A stretch of DNA of 64,000 nt from positions 8,556,001 to 8,620,000 of the forward strand of contig NZ_CP017248.1 of the NCBI RefSeq assembly GCF_001735805.1. Direction: 5' to 3'. The notes under the pieces are model-generated. The model did no database searches, had not been told where the DNA came from, and saw only the letters and a list, made by a program, of their open reading frames with translations. This document shows, one piece after another, positions 53,088-60,492 of the stretch; within the stretch, counting starts at the first letter, position 1; every line of letters starts with the position of its first letter. Made by a program: the position numbers and the translations under genes. The stretch comes from Streptomyces fodineus (GTDB lineage Bacteria; Actinomycetota; Actinomycetes; Streptomycetales; Streptomycetaceae).

Positions 53088-54041
53088 ATGACCGCAGGGG
53101 AGCGCGTTGTCGTTGTCGGGGCTGGGGTGGCTGGGCTCACCACGGCCGTTGTTCTCGCCGAGGCCGGGGCTTCGGTGCACGTGATCGCCGAGCAGGTGCC
53201 GGGGGTCACGTCGCTGGCGGCCGGGGCGATGTGGGGGCCTTACCTGGTCGAGCCGAAGGACAAGGTCGACCAGTGGGGACAACGGTCCTTGGAGATCTTC
53301 CGGGAGCTGGCCCAGGACCCGGCCACGGGCGTCCGGCTCACCAGTGGCATTGAGGCGTCCCGCACGGCCGAGGCCGCGCCGGACTGGGCCACCACTTTGC
53401 CGGGTTTCCGACCGTGCCGGCGGGCCGAACTACCGGCCGGGTTCACGGCGGGCTACCGGTTCACCGTGCCACTGATCGACATGCCCACCTACCTCGACTA
53501 CCTCCTGCGTCGGCTCCGCGATGCCGGGGGTGTGGTCGAGCAGCGACGGCTGACCTCGCTCTCGGACGCCCGTCCGGCTTCGGCGATCGTCAACTGCGCG
53601 GGCCTCGGGGCACGCGACCTGGTCCCGGACCCTGACCTCCGGCCCATCCGTGGCCAGCACGTCGTCGTCACCAACCCGGGGCTGACCGAGTTCTTCTCCG
53701 AGGACACCGGCCTCTCCCCGGACCTCCTGTGCTTCTACCCCCACGGCGAGACCGTCGTCCTGGGGGGCACGGCGATCGACGGCGAGGGCGATCTGGCCCC
53801 CGACGACAAGGCGGCGGCCGGCATCCTCGCCCGCTGTGCCGAGGTCGAGCCCCGCCTCGCCCAAGCCCGCGTCCTGGAACACCGGGTCGGCGCTCGACCG
53901 ACCCGTGCCACGGTCCGTGTGGAGGAAGAGGTGGGGGAGGACGGCACCGTGGCCGTGCACAACTACGGGCACGGAGGTGCTGGCGTCACGCTGTCGTGGG
54001 GGTGCGCCGAGGAGGCTCGGGCGTTGCTCTCCGTCAAGTGA
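53088..54041 (+). CDS. FAD-dependent D-amino-acid-oxidase-like enzyme
   Basis: About 317 residues. The dinucleotide-binding motif VVVVGAGVAGLTTAVVLAEA begins at residue 7. The substrate domain includes GYRFTVPLIDMPTYLDYLL, then AIVNCAGLGARDL, RPIRGQHVVV and the C-terminal HNYGHGGAGVTLSWG, all typical of DAAO-family oxidases that deaminate D-amino acids to keto acids and hydrogen peroxide. Length is normal. The ATG fits the leaderless promoter, so longer upstream frames are rejected. Confidence 0.9.
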   Translation: MTAGERVVVVGAGVAGLTTAVVLAEAGASVHVIAEQVPGVTSLAAGAMWGPYLVEPKDKVDQWGQRSLEIFRELAQDPATGVRLTSGIEASRTAEAAPDWATTLPGFRPCRRAELPAGFTAGYRFTVPLIDMPTYLDYLLRRLRDAGGVVEQRRLTSLSDARPASAIVNCAGLGARDLVPDPDLRPIRGQHVVVTNPGLTEFFSEDTGLSPDLLCFYPHGETVVLGGTAIDGEGDLAPDDKAAAGILARCAEVEPRLAQARVLEHRVGARPTRATVRVEEEVGEDGTVAVHNYGHGGAGVTLSWGCAEEARALLSVK

Positions 54042-54089
54042 TCTGCACGTGAAAGAACAGACGTTGAGACGTCCGCAGCGCGGGATAGC

Positions 54090-54794
54090 TCAGGGCGCCC
54101 CGACACGCTTGTAGCCGACCCACAACCGGCCACCGGTCTGCCCGAGCACCTCGTCCACGACGGCCACGAGGGTCTCGACTCTCCCGGCCAGTGCCTCCTG
54201 TAGGCCGTGGTGGAGGCGTGTGCTGAGCCCTGGCGCGGTCGTCTCAAGACGGCGTGCCAGCCACTTCCCACCGCCACCCCACGAACCGCCAACGGCCAGT
54301 GCCAGCTCACCGGTGCGTCGGACCAGTTCGGTCGCGATGAAGAGACGCTCGCTCTGGTCGTCGCTTCCCGCGAGGTCGTCCAGCAGGTCGGTGATCGCGT
54401 AGCGGCGGTCGTCGATTTCTTCCCACGACACCGGGGGTGGTCCGGCGACGGTCAGCTTCCGTGCCTGTGCGGCGAGGCGGGCTCCGAGTCCATCGGTGTC
54501 GAAGAGCAGCAGCCCGTCGGCACACATCCACAGCAGTGGTGACCGGCGCTTGCGCAGCTCCCGTTCGACATAGGCGTGCCACGTCGCCTCGGTGTGCACG
54601 AACATCTCCACCGGCCAGCCGGCGTACTGGAGGCTCGCACGGTAGGGGGCTGGGGCTCCGTAGAGCAGGACCACGACGTCGAGGTCCGACGTGGCCGTGC
54701 GGCGACCCGTCACGACGCTGCCGCCCAGGAACGCGGCGCGCGCTTCGGGGTGCTGTTCGTCTATGACGGCGCGTGCGGCCTCGATCGCATCCAT
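54090..54794 (-). CDS. Nucleotidyltransferase-domain protein
   Basis: About 234 residues from ATG 54794. The polymerase-beta-type signature GGSVVTGRRTATSDLDVVVL lies at residues ~24-43, with the metal-binding SDLDV pair. The C-terminal ~110 residues are helical, as in aminoglycoside adenylyltransferase-like and kanamycin-nucleotidyltransferase-like proteins. Transfer of a nucleotide to a small molecule or protein is the family reaction; no substrate can be stated. It is convergent with the oxidase gene. Confidence 0.75.
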   Translation of the reverse strand: MDAIEAARAVIDEQHPEARAAFLGGSVVTGRRTATSDLDVVVLLYGAPAPYRASLQYAGWPVEMFVHTEATWHAYVERELRKRRSPLLWMCADGLLLFDTDGLGARLAAQARKLTVAGPPPVSWEEIDDRRYAITDLLDDLAGSDDQSERLFIATELVRRTGELALAVGGSWGGGGKWLARRLETTAPGLSTRLHHGLQEALAGRVETLVAVVDEVLGQTGGRLWVGYKRVGAP

Positions 54795-55162
54795 GCGGCA
54801 ACTATCAGCACTGGCCTCACCGCGCCCACGCCGTTTTCCGCGGCTGGACAGCGAGGTCTCGCTGTAGGATCTCGCGGCTCGTGGCCTAGGCTGAGGCTGT
54901 GACCTGCGGCTTCTCGTGAAATCTCACGCCGTGTCTGGCAGTTCAGTCTCAGGACCGTGTCCAAATCCTCGGCATGCTCGCCGAGTGCGATCCGCTGGCG
55001 CGCAAATACCAGCTGACGCGGCCTGGTCTGCCGGCTGTGGGATTACCGCCCGGATTCCGCGCCGCCGCAGGTGACTACGGATCGCTCGGGACGAATATGC
55101 CGGACTTGTCGGTCAGATCAATGGCGATCAGGACCGGTTCCGGCAGAGCGTGCCCGCCTTCC
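54795..55162. other. Gap with unassigned coding-like scraps
   Basis: A plus-strand frame near 54970-55070 (ILGMLAECDPLARKYQLTRP) and a minus-strand frame ending near 55075 (GLVFPAHRYVVP, then PEPVLIAIDLTDKSGIFVP) look like gene debris, but neither is identifiable. Confidence 0.25.
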
Positions 55163-55531
55163 TCAGCGGGTACGACGTATCGGTGGGCGGGGAAGACCAG
55201 TCCCGACGTTGTCAGGTGCTTGTCGATGAAGTGCGAGGCGCGTGAGCCGCCGAGTACGCGGCCGGCCCTCCGTGTCGGTCGAGCCGGCGGATGGCTGGTC
55301 CGGTCCTGCGACATGGTTGAGCAGGGTGGACGCTCCCAGGAGGGTGACGAACTCGCCGGGTGCGACATCGAGCGTGATGTCGTCCAGCCCGAGCTGCCGC
55401 CCGCCGGGCGTACCCGGCGCGGGGAAGGACTTCGCGACGTGCTCGATGCGGGCGGCGTGCGTCACGGCCGTAGCGTCCGCTGCAGGCTTGGTGGACGTGG
55501 TGGCCAAGGTCGTCACCTCCTGGGAACTCAT
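55163..55531 (-). pseudogene. ssuB: Sulfonate ABC transporter ATPase remnant lacking its P-loop
   Basis: From 55531 the frame reads ARIEHVAKSFPAPGTPGGRQ, LGLDDITLDVAPGEFVTLLG, then ASTLLNHVAGPDQPSAGS. In SsuB/TauB proteins the sequence is GASGCGKSTLLN, so exactly the five residues GCGKS, with the ATP-binding lysine, are missing in frame. Homology ends after ~75 residues, with no signature or Walker B motif. It follows ssuA by 13 bases. The transporter encoded here cannot hydrolyse ATP. Confidence 0.7.
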
Positions 55532-55544
55532 CGGTCGGCTGTCG

Positions 55545-56651
55545 TCACTTGGTGCCGAGACCGGCGTCGTCGACCTTGTCCTTGCCCTCGGCCTTGAGGA
55601 CCTTGTTGAGCAGAGTGAGGTCGTAGATACCCTTCAGATTGGGCTTGTCCAGCAAGCCGGCCGTCACCGCGTGCTCCGCCTCGGTGTGGAGAGTCGAGGC
55701 CAGCGGGTCGTCGAGGAAGGTGATGGACTTCCAGGCCGGGTCGATGACGTCGGCGGGCAGCGCCTTGCCCGACAGCTTCTCCAGCGCCGTGTTGGCGGAC
55801 GCCTTCGCCTTCTCCGGATTGGCGTTGATCCACTCATTGGTCTTCACCGAGCCGCGCAGTACGGCCTCGACGACGTCCGGGTGCTTCTTGAGGAAGTCCT
55901 GCCGCACCACGATGTTCGTGATCACGAACCTCTTGGCGGGCCACAGTGTCGACTCGTCGAGAAGTACCTTCGCGCCCTCGGCGACCAGCTTGGACGCGGT
56001 CGGCTCGGGTACCCAGGCGCCGTCGATGGAGCCGGACTTGTAGGCGTCCGGAGTGATCTTGTTGTCGGTGCGGACGACGGAGACGTCGCCCTTGCCGCTT
56101 TGGGCGTCGACCGTCCAGCCCTGGCCGGCGATCCAGTTGAGGAACGCGACGTCCTGGGTGTTGCCGAGCTGCGGCGTGGCGATCTTCTTGCCCTTGACGT
56201 CCTTCAGGGACTTGATCTTCTTCGGGTTCACGACCAGCTTCACGCCGCCGGAGGCGGAACCGCCGATGATCCGCAGGTTCTTGCCGTCGGACTTGGCGTA
56301 GCCGTTGATGGCAGGGGAAGGGCCGATCCAGCCGATGTCGATGGACCCGGCATTGAGCGCCTCGATCTCGGAGGGGCCGGCGTTGAAGGTGGCGGTCTTG
56401 ACCGTGGTGCCGCCGAGCTCCTTCTGGAACAAGCCCTCCTGTACGCCCACGAGAGCGGTGGCGTGAGTGAGATTGGGGAAGTAGCCGATCTTCACCTCGT
56501 CGGTGGAGAGCTTCTTGGCACTCGCTGCGACCGCGGTCTTCTTCCCGTCGTCAGTGGACTTGGAGCCGTACCCGCAGGCCGTCAGCAGGAGGGGGAGCGC
56601 CGCTACGACGGCGAGGGTGCGCAGGGTGGTGAGCGGTCTTGCGGCAGACAC
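55545..56651 (-). CDS. ssuA: Aliphatic sulfonate/taurine-type ABC transporter substrate-binding lipoprotein
   Basis: About 368 residues. A lipoprotein signal (LAVVAALPLLLTAC, Cys near residue 26) is followed by the SsuA/TauA fold: IGYFPNLTHATALVGVQEGL, IDIGWIGPSPAINGY, GKKIATPQLGNTQDVAFLNW and GAWVPEPTASKLVAEGAKVL. It captures organosulfur compounds outside the cell for import. It is intact but its ATPase partner is deleted and no SsuC permease gene is visible. A leader peptide (56951-57052) and a palindromic operator (57076-57098) lie upstream, so sulfur-dependent control is likely. Confidence 0.9.
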   Translation of the reverse strand: MSAARPLTTLRTLAVVAALPLLLTACGYGSKSTDDGKKTAVAASAKKLSTDEVKIGYFPNLTHATALVGVQEGLFQKELGGTTVKTATFNAGPSEIEALNAGSIDIGWIGPSPAINGYAKSDGKNLRIIGGSASGGVKLVVNPKKIKSLKDVKGKKIATPQLGNTQDVAFLNWIAGQGWTVDAQSGKGDVSVVRTDNKITPDAYKSGSIDGAWVPEPTASKLVAEGAKVLLDESTLWPAKRFVITNIVVRQDFLKKHPDVVEAVLRGSVKTNEWINANPEKAKASANTALEKLSGKALPADVIDPAWKSITFLDDPLASTLHTEAEHAVTAGLLDKPNLKGIYDLTLLNKVLKAEGKDKVDDAGLGTK

Positions 56652-56950
56652 GTGGGTGTCCTCGCGGGGATTGGATGATCAGGGAGATACGGCAAAAGGA
56701 GGCGGGGGGCTATGGGCGGCCCCCTGTGCACGCGTCGCCGACCCGCGTCAGCAGGAATGCCGTCTCGGGTCGGGGAGCGAATCGTGGGGGGGCGTGTGTT
56801 GGGCCTCCGTCACAGCCGTGCCGCGCCTCGAGCATGCGAGTGGGGAACGCGGGCGGTGCTGTCAGGCGACGGTGACCCACTCGCCGAAGCAGGCGGGACG
56901 GTGGGGGAGCACCGGGCTTGTGTGCGGTGTCGGCGAGTTGTGCGGACGGC
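56652..56950. promoter_or_regulatory. Leader region between the leader peptide and ssuA
   Basis: About 300 bases of non-coding DNA separating the leader-peptide stop from the ssuA start. An attenuator or riboswitch-like structure would be expected here, but I could not identify one with confidence. Confidence 0.3.
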
Positions 56951-57052
56951 TCAGACGGGCTGACACATGGCACTGGACGTGCGGCCGAAGTCGATGTGAC
57001 GACGCGACGTCAGCAGGGGCAGCAACAGGAGTGCGCGGTCCAGTGATCTCAT
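56951..57052 (-). CDS. Leader peptide upstream of ssuA (33 aa)
   Basis: ATG at 57052 preceded by GGGGTGAGG. The peptide is MRSLDRALLLLPLLTSRRHI, then DFGRTSSAMCQPV. The RRHIDF...SSAMC ending resembles the short HVDL-containing peptides with a late cysteine seen before sulfur-assimilation operons in Streptomyces. It probably acts in cis, with translation through the Cys codon sensing charged tRNA-Cys or sulfur status; that mechanism is inferred. A palindrome shared with the second leader lies 24 bases upstream. Confidence 0.7.
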   Translation of the reverse strand: MRSLDRALLLLPLLTSRRHIDFGRTSSAMCQPV

Positions 57053-57075
57053 GACCTCACCCCGCATTCCCTAGT

Positions 57076-57098
57076 TTTCCTACCTGGCTGCTAGGGAT
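57076..57098. promoter_or_regulatory. Operator TTTCCTA-N9-TAGGGAT upstream of ssuA leader
   Basis: Inverted arms TTTCCTA (57076-57082) and TAGGGAT (57092-57098) have the same spacing as the perfect site at 59999-60021. It is likely bound by the Rrf2-family regulator encoded 92 bases further upstream. Confidence 0.6.
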
Positions 57099-57189
57099 CG
57101 TGGCAGAAGGCGGCGCCCACCCCAAGAGGATGTTCGCATGATGGACGGCTGCATCTTGCTTTCTGGGATGAGGTGAACGGCTCAGCGTG

Positions 57190-57648
57190 TCACGGGTTCA
57201 CCCACGCTCCTGGGGAGTCGCTCAAGGCCGACACTTCAGCAGGTAGCCGGGCGGCTGCGACGTCGGCCAGCGACACGCCGTCGAGGATCTCGCGCACGTT
57301 GGACCGCAATGCGATCCACAAGGGGAGCAGCGATTCGGCGGGGCCGGTGTAGGACAGCTCCGGAGGACGGACCCCACGCACCGAGACGAGCGGTCCGTCC
57401 ACGACGCGGATGACGTCGGCGATGCTGATGGACTCGGCGGGTCTGGCCAGCCGGTAGCCGCCGTTGCCGCCGCGCTGACTGAGAACGACACCGCCCCGGC
57501 GCATGTCGTTCAGGATGCTTTCGAGGAATTTGTGCGGGATGTCCTGAGCGTCGGCGATGGCCTCGGCTTTCATCGGCCCGTCGTCCCGTGACGCGGCGAG
57601 CTGCAGCGCGGCACGTACCGCGTAATCCGCCCTGGCTGAGATCCGCAT
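57190..57648 (-). CDS. Rrf2-family transcriptional regulator (cysteine-free, CymR-like)
   Basis: About 152 residues from ATG 57648 (MRISARADYAVRAALQLAAS). The winged helix-turn-helix covers residues ~20-70 (AEAIADAQDIPHKFLESILN, RGGVVLSQRGGNGGYRLAR). None of the Fe-S cysteines of IscR/NsrR is present; the protein contains no cysteine at all. It is therefore more like CymR, the repressor of sulfur genes in Firmicutes. It is located between the ssu genes and the sfnB cluster, both preceded by the same palindrome, and it is the obvious candidate to bind that palindrome. Confidence 0.85.
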   Translation of the reverse strand: MRISARADYAVRAALQLAASRDDGPMKAEAIADAQDIPHKFLESILNDMRRGGVVLSQRGGNGGYRLARPAESISIADVIRVVDGPLVSVRGVRPPELSYTGPAESLLPLWIALRSNVREILDGVSLADVAAARLPAEVSALSDSPGAWVNP

Positions 57649-57654
57649 GCGCCC

Positions 57655-57660
57655 ATTATC
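57655..57660 (-). promoter_or_regulatory. -10-like GATAAT of the Rrf2 gene
   Basis: On the minus strand GATAAT is followed by six bases and the ATG at 57648, with no ribosome-binding site, suggesting a leaderless transcript. Confidence 0.4.
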
Positions 57661-57749
57661 CCGTACGGCTTCGGTCGGCATCCGCTGTGGGCAGGCCGCC
57701 AGACGAGGTGGTTCCCGCCGGCCGATGGCCCTCAGACCTCTGGCTGCGG

Positions 57750-58055
57750 CGGGGGGAGGGGGAGGCGTCGTCGCCCTCGATGACCTGGCTGAGGGTGCCG
57801 TCGACACCAGCGGGGACGTAGCGCTGGTCGGCCAGGTATCCGCCCAGGGGTTCTCCACTCGACATGGCCGCCCCCGCGCGGCGGGCTCCGGGTGACGTAC
57901 CAGACGCCGATACCGGCTGAGGCGGTGGTGCTGCTGGTGCCGCAGTGGCCCTTGTCGGCGAGGGCCACGTCCGCCCCGTCCCGCGCCGCCTTGAGTGGGG
58001 CCGACAAGGCTGCGGGGCTGCCGCCGACCACCAGGACGTCGGTGGTGGTTCCAGC
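57750..58055 (-). pseudogene. Remnant of an FAD-dependent oxidoreductase
   Basis: Starting near 58055 the frame reads TTTDVLVVGGSPAALSAPLK, AARDGADVALADKGHCGTSS and GIGVWYV, a flavin-binding GxGxxG-type N-terminus (fumarate-reductase/succinate-dehydrogenase-like flavoproteins). At the C5 run 57871-57875 the frame slips to MSSGEPLGGYLADQRYVPAG. Only ~100 of an expected 500 or more residues remain. Such flavoproteins occur in organosulfur clusters. Confidence 0.6.
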
Positions 58056-58084
58056 CTGCTGATACCGGTTGCCTTGCTTCTGCG

Positions 58085-58215
58085 GCTGTCACAACCAGCC
58101 GGTTGGCGGGGCGGGCCGGGCCGTAGTGCTCGCGCAGGGTGCCGCCGGTGTACTCGGTGCGGCACCGGCCGCGCCGTTGCAGGACCGGTTGCCGCTGATT
58201 CGGCGCACTGGTGCG
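58085..58215 (-). pseudogene. C-terminal scrap of an LLM-class flavin monooxygenase
   Basis: The minus strand encodes PVLQRRGRCRTEYTGGTLRE followed by HYGPARPANRL, the characteristic end of NtaA/SnaA/DszA-type bacterial-luciferase-like monooxygenases (LQ.RG..R.EY.G.TLRE.LGL). The preceding ~400 residues are missing. It lies just downstream of the SfnB-type gene, where LLM partners are common. Confidence 0.55.
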
Positions 58216-58229
58216 GAGACCGGTAACGG

Positions 58230-59459
58230 TCAGACAGGCAGGACGAACGGCGGATGCGCGCCGTTGAGGAAGTAGTCCCCCACATCCCGGAGCCGGTGAG
58301 CGACGGGTTCGTACAAGGTGTGCGTCCGCGCGTTGCGCCAGAAGCGGTCGAAGCCCAGCCGCGAGGACGCGGAGCGGGCGCCGACGATGTCGAGGGCGCG
58401 GGAGGTGGACTCCTGCGCGGCCCGGGAGGCGGCGGCTTCGGCCATGGCCACGAGGACGGAGATGTCCGCGTACTCGTCGTAGGTGAGGTCTTCGCCGCGT
58501 GTCAGCCCGCGGTGCACGGCTTCCACCGCCTGATCGGTGAGTGCGGACGCGGAGCGGGTGAGGATGGCGAGCTCCCCGTAAGCCGCCAGTACCTGCGGGT
58601 CCTGGGAAGAGTCGCCCGGCCAGGCGGGGTGCCGGGACGAGCGGCTCGCCCGGCTGTACTCCCGGGCTTCGTCGAGTACTCCCTCGGCCATGCCGAGACG
58701 GAGCTGGACGGAGAGGAGACGCCCTACCGGAGAGGTCAGGGCGGCCAGGGGAGACAGGATGTCCTCGTCCGCGGACAGGGAACCGAGTACGTCGTCGGCG
58801 GCAACCGGTACGGCGTCGAACTCCACGCTTCCGCCGGCCGCGAGGCGCTGGCCGAAGGTGTCGGCGTCGCCATCGATACCGACGCCGTGGCGGGCGGGGT
58901 CGACGACGACGGCGAGTGGTTCGCCGGTGTCGGCCCGCACGGCTCGTACGGCGAGGCGGTCGGCGACCAGGACTCCGGTGGAGTAGCTCTGCCGACCGTT
59001 GAGCACATGGCCGCCGCGAGCCCTGGTCAACGTCAGAGGGGATTCCTGACGAGCCAAACCACCACCCCAGCACCACTGCTCCGCCGCGTACTGCCGCTCG
59101 AGCCGGGCGGCGCGGGAGGGCTCAGTGAGAAACCGGGCGCTCCACGACAGGAAGTAGTGACAGCCGAGCAGTTGACCGATCGCGCCGTCGGCTGCGGCGA
59201 TCTCCCGGACCACTGCGTAGGCCGTGGGCCAGTCAGCGCCGACTCCCTCCGACTCGGCCGGTATGAGCAACGTCAGCAGTCCCGCCTCGCGCAGTCGGAA
59301 CACCTCGTCGAACGGGACCTTGCCTGCCTGCTCCCGGGCCGTCGCATCCGTGGCCAGGTCGTCCGCGGTCTCGCGGGCCACGCGCAGCCAGTGCGCTCGG
59401 CCTGGCCCGCTCCGGTCGGACTCCGAAGCGGGGCCGGACGACGCAGTGGCAACGCCCAT
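58230..59459 (-). CDS. sfnB: SfnB/DszC-type acyl-CoA-dehydrogenase-fold sulfur oxidoreductase
   Basis: About 409 residues; GAGGAG precedes ATG 59459. The acyl-CoA dehydrogenase fold is recognisable (FDEVFRLREAGLLTLLIPAE, GQLLGCHYFLSWSARFL, LSVQLRLGMAEGVLDEAREY, SRALDIVGARSASSRLGFDR). The catalytic Glu of true acyl-CoA dehydrogenases is not evident. It is most like the SfnB/DszC group, FMNH2-dependent monooxygenases for dimethylsulfone and dibenzothiophene-like compounds. Remnants of an LLM monooxygenase and a flavoprotein follow, and a leader peptide precedes the operon at 59967. Confidence 0.8.
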   Translation of the reverse strand: MGVATASSGPASESDRSGPGRAHWLRVARETADDLATDATAREQAGKVPFDEVFRLREAGLLTLLIPAESEGVGADWPTAYAVVREIAAADGAIGQLLGCHYFLSWSARFLTEPSRAARLERQYAAEQWCWGGGLARQESPLTLTRARGGHVLNGRQSYSTGVLVADRLAVRAVRADTGEPLAVVVDPARHGVGIDGDADTFGQRLAAGGSVEFDAVPVAADDVLGSLSADEDILSPLAALTSPVGRLLSVQLRLGMAEGVLDEAREYSRASRSSRHPAWPGDSSQDPQVLAAYGELAILTRSASALTDQAVEAVHRGLTRGEDLTYDEYADISVLVAMAEAAASRAAQESTSRALDIVGARSASSRLGFDRFWRNARTHTLYEPVAHRLRDVGDYFLNGAHPPFVLPV

Positions 59460-59472
59460 GGTGATGATCTCC

Positions 59473-59792
59473 TCAAGGCCGATGGCAGGATGGGGTGTTG
59501 GCGTACTTTTTCTGGTCAGGCACGTGCGGAAGCAGAGCGAGGTGTTCCGGCAGCGCGAACTCCAAGTAGGTGAGATCGAGTTCGTGTCCGTCCACCTCCG
59601 CTACATGTCGCGCCGGGGCGATGCGGACGGAGCCGCTTCCCCTTTGCCGCAAGAGACGTGGCCCGTGTAGGTGACCGGCCGGATCCCGGGCCGTGTCACG
59701 TGCTTCGCGAAGAGCTCGGTGGGATCGGTGCCCTCGGGAACGAGCAGGAGGTAGCTGACGAGGGGGGGCGGATCCGTGTCCCCCGTCGTCAC
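59473..59792 (-). pseudogene. Small conserved protein upstream of sfnB, frameshifted
   Basis: From GTG 59792 the frame gives TTGDTDPPPLVSYLLLVPEG and RPVTYTGHVSCGKG. At the C4 run 59639-59642 one base appears missing, and SGSVRIAPARHVAEVDGHEL with LTYLEFALPEHLALLPHVP follows to the stop at 59473. The ~107-residue product has no known function. Its position 14 bases before sfnB implies a role in the same sulfur pathway. Confidence 0.5.
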
Positions 59793-59874
59793 CCCGCGCG
59801 CTGTCCCCGACGAGGCGGAGATGGTGCATGTGGGGGGAGCGGAGGGGCACGCTGCTGCGTGTCAGCCGTGTGCC

Positions 59875-59967
59875 TTACGCACGACAGCAGGCGGCGCTGA
59901 CGACGTGACCAAAGTCGACATGCCGACGACGAACGAGTCGTTGCTGCGCGGGGGACATGTGCCTCAT
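59875..59967 (-). CDS. Leader peptide upstream of the sfnB operon (30 aa)
   Basis: From ATG 59967 the peptide is MRHMSPAQQRLVRRRHVDFG, then HVVSAACCRA, ending at TAA. A second ATG at 59958 with GAGG just before it may be the real start. It shares with the ssuA leader the order Arg-rich, H-[IV]-D-F-G, [SA]-A, Cys near the end. Two adjacent cysteine codons three residues before the stop fit a cysteine-sensing attenuation role. Confidence 0.7.
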   Translation of the reverse strand: MRHMSPAQQRLVRRRHVDFGHVVSAACCRA

Positions 59968-59998
59968 CCTGCGCAACCTGCTGGGGGAACGTCAACGC

Positions 59999-60021
59999 TT
60001 TCCTAGTAAACCGATAGGAAA
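59999..60021. promoter_or_regulatory. Operator TTTCCTA-N9-TAGGAAA upstream of sfnB leader
   Basis: A perfect inverted repeat with 7-bp arms, 32 bases before the leader peptide's start, same spacing as the site at 57076-57098. It overlaps the final codons of the permease remnant. Confidence 0.65.
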
Positions 60022-60210
60022 TGTAGGGAACGCCACACCGTGGGCGGCAGGCTGCGGGCGGAGCCGCGCGCGTAGTGGCGCTCGACGTAGAACTGTCCCG
60101 CGCTGAGTACGGTCGTGACGGCGACGTACCAGAGGGTGGCGACCATCAACAGCGGGATGACCTGGTAGGTCTGGTTGTAAACCAGCTGCACGGAGTACAC
60201 GCACAGGCCC
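60003..60210 (-). pseudogene. C-terminal remnant of an amino-acid ABC transporter permease
   Basis: The minus-strand frame reads YSVQLVYNQTYQVIPLLMVA, TLWYVAVTTVLSAGQFYVER and HYARGSARSLPPT, the last membrane segment and tail of HisM/GlnP-type permeases. Upstream sequence beyond ~60210 has no homology. In this setting the original was possibly a cystine or sulfur amino-acid importer. Confidence 0.6.
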
Positions 60211-60492
60211 TCTCCTGCGAATCAGTTCCACGACTGACCCGCCTGTTGGTTTCTGGGCACTTCAAGATCATCCGAATTGCACCGTATTCCGGACTGTGTG
60301 CTACGGCAACATGTCGACTTCATGGCGCCGCCGGGCAAAACCTGGTGCCGCGGCAAAGTACGGACCAGGATGACGTGTACACACCATTGCTTTGCTCCGT
60401 ACCCGCAGAAAGCTTCACCTCGCCATGTATTCGACCTGTCTACCCGGTGCTCCCGAGGCACACCTCCTGTGTGTGGCGAGGAGGTGCCGCGC
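60211..60492 (+). promoter_or_regulatory. Upstream region of the oligopeptide-type ABC operon
   Basis: About 280 bases before the permease start. A frame here (near 60298-60345) encodes VLRQHVDFMAPPGKTWCRG, which contains the HVDF word and a late Cys of the leader peptides, but it has no stop and runs on in frame into the permease. It may be a degraded leader. AGGAGG at 60479-60484 is the permease ribosome site. Confidence 0.4.

Noticed and set aside
60277..60492. Extension of the DppB-like permease by 72 residues from a TTG
   Set aside because: AGGAGG lies at the right distance from GTG 60493, and the extension is Cys/Arg-rich, unlike a permease N-terminus.
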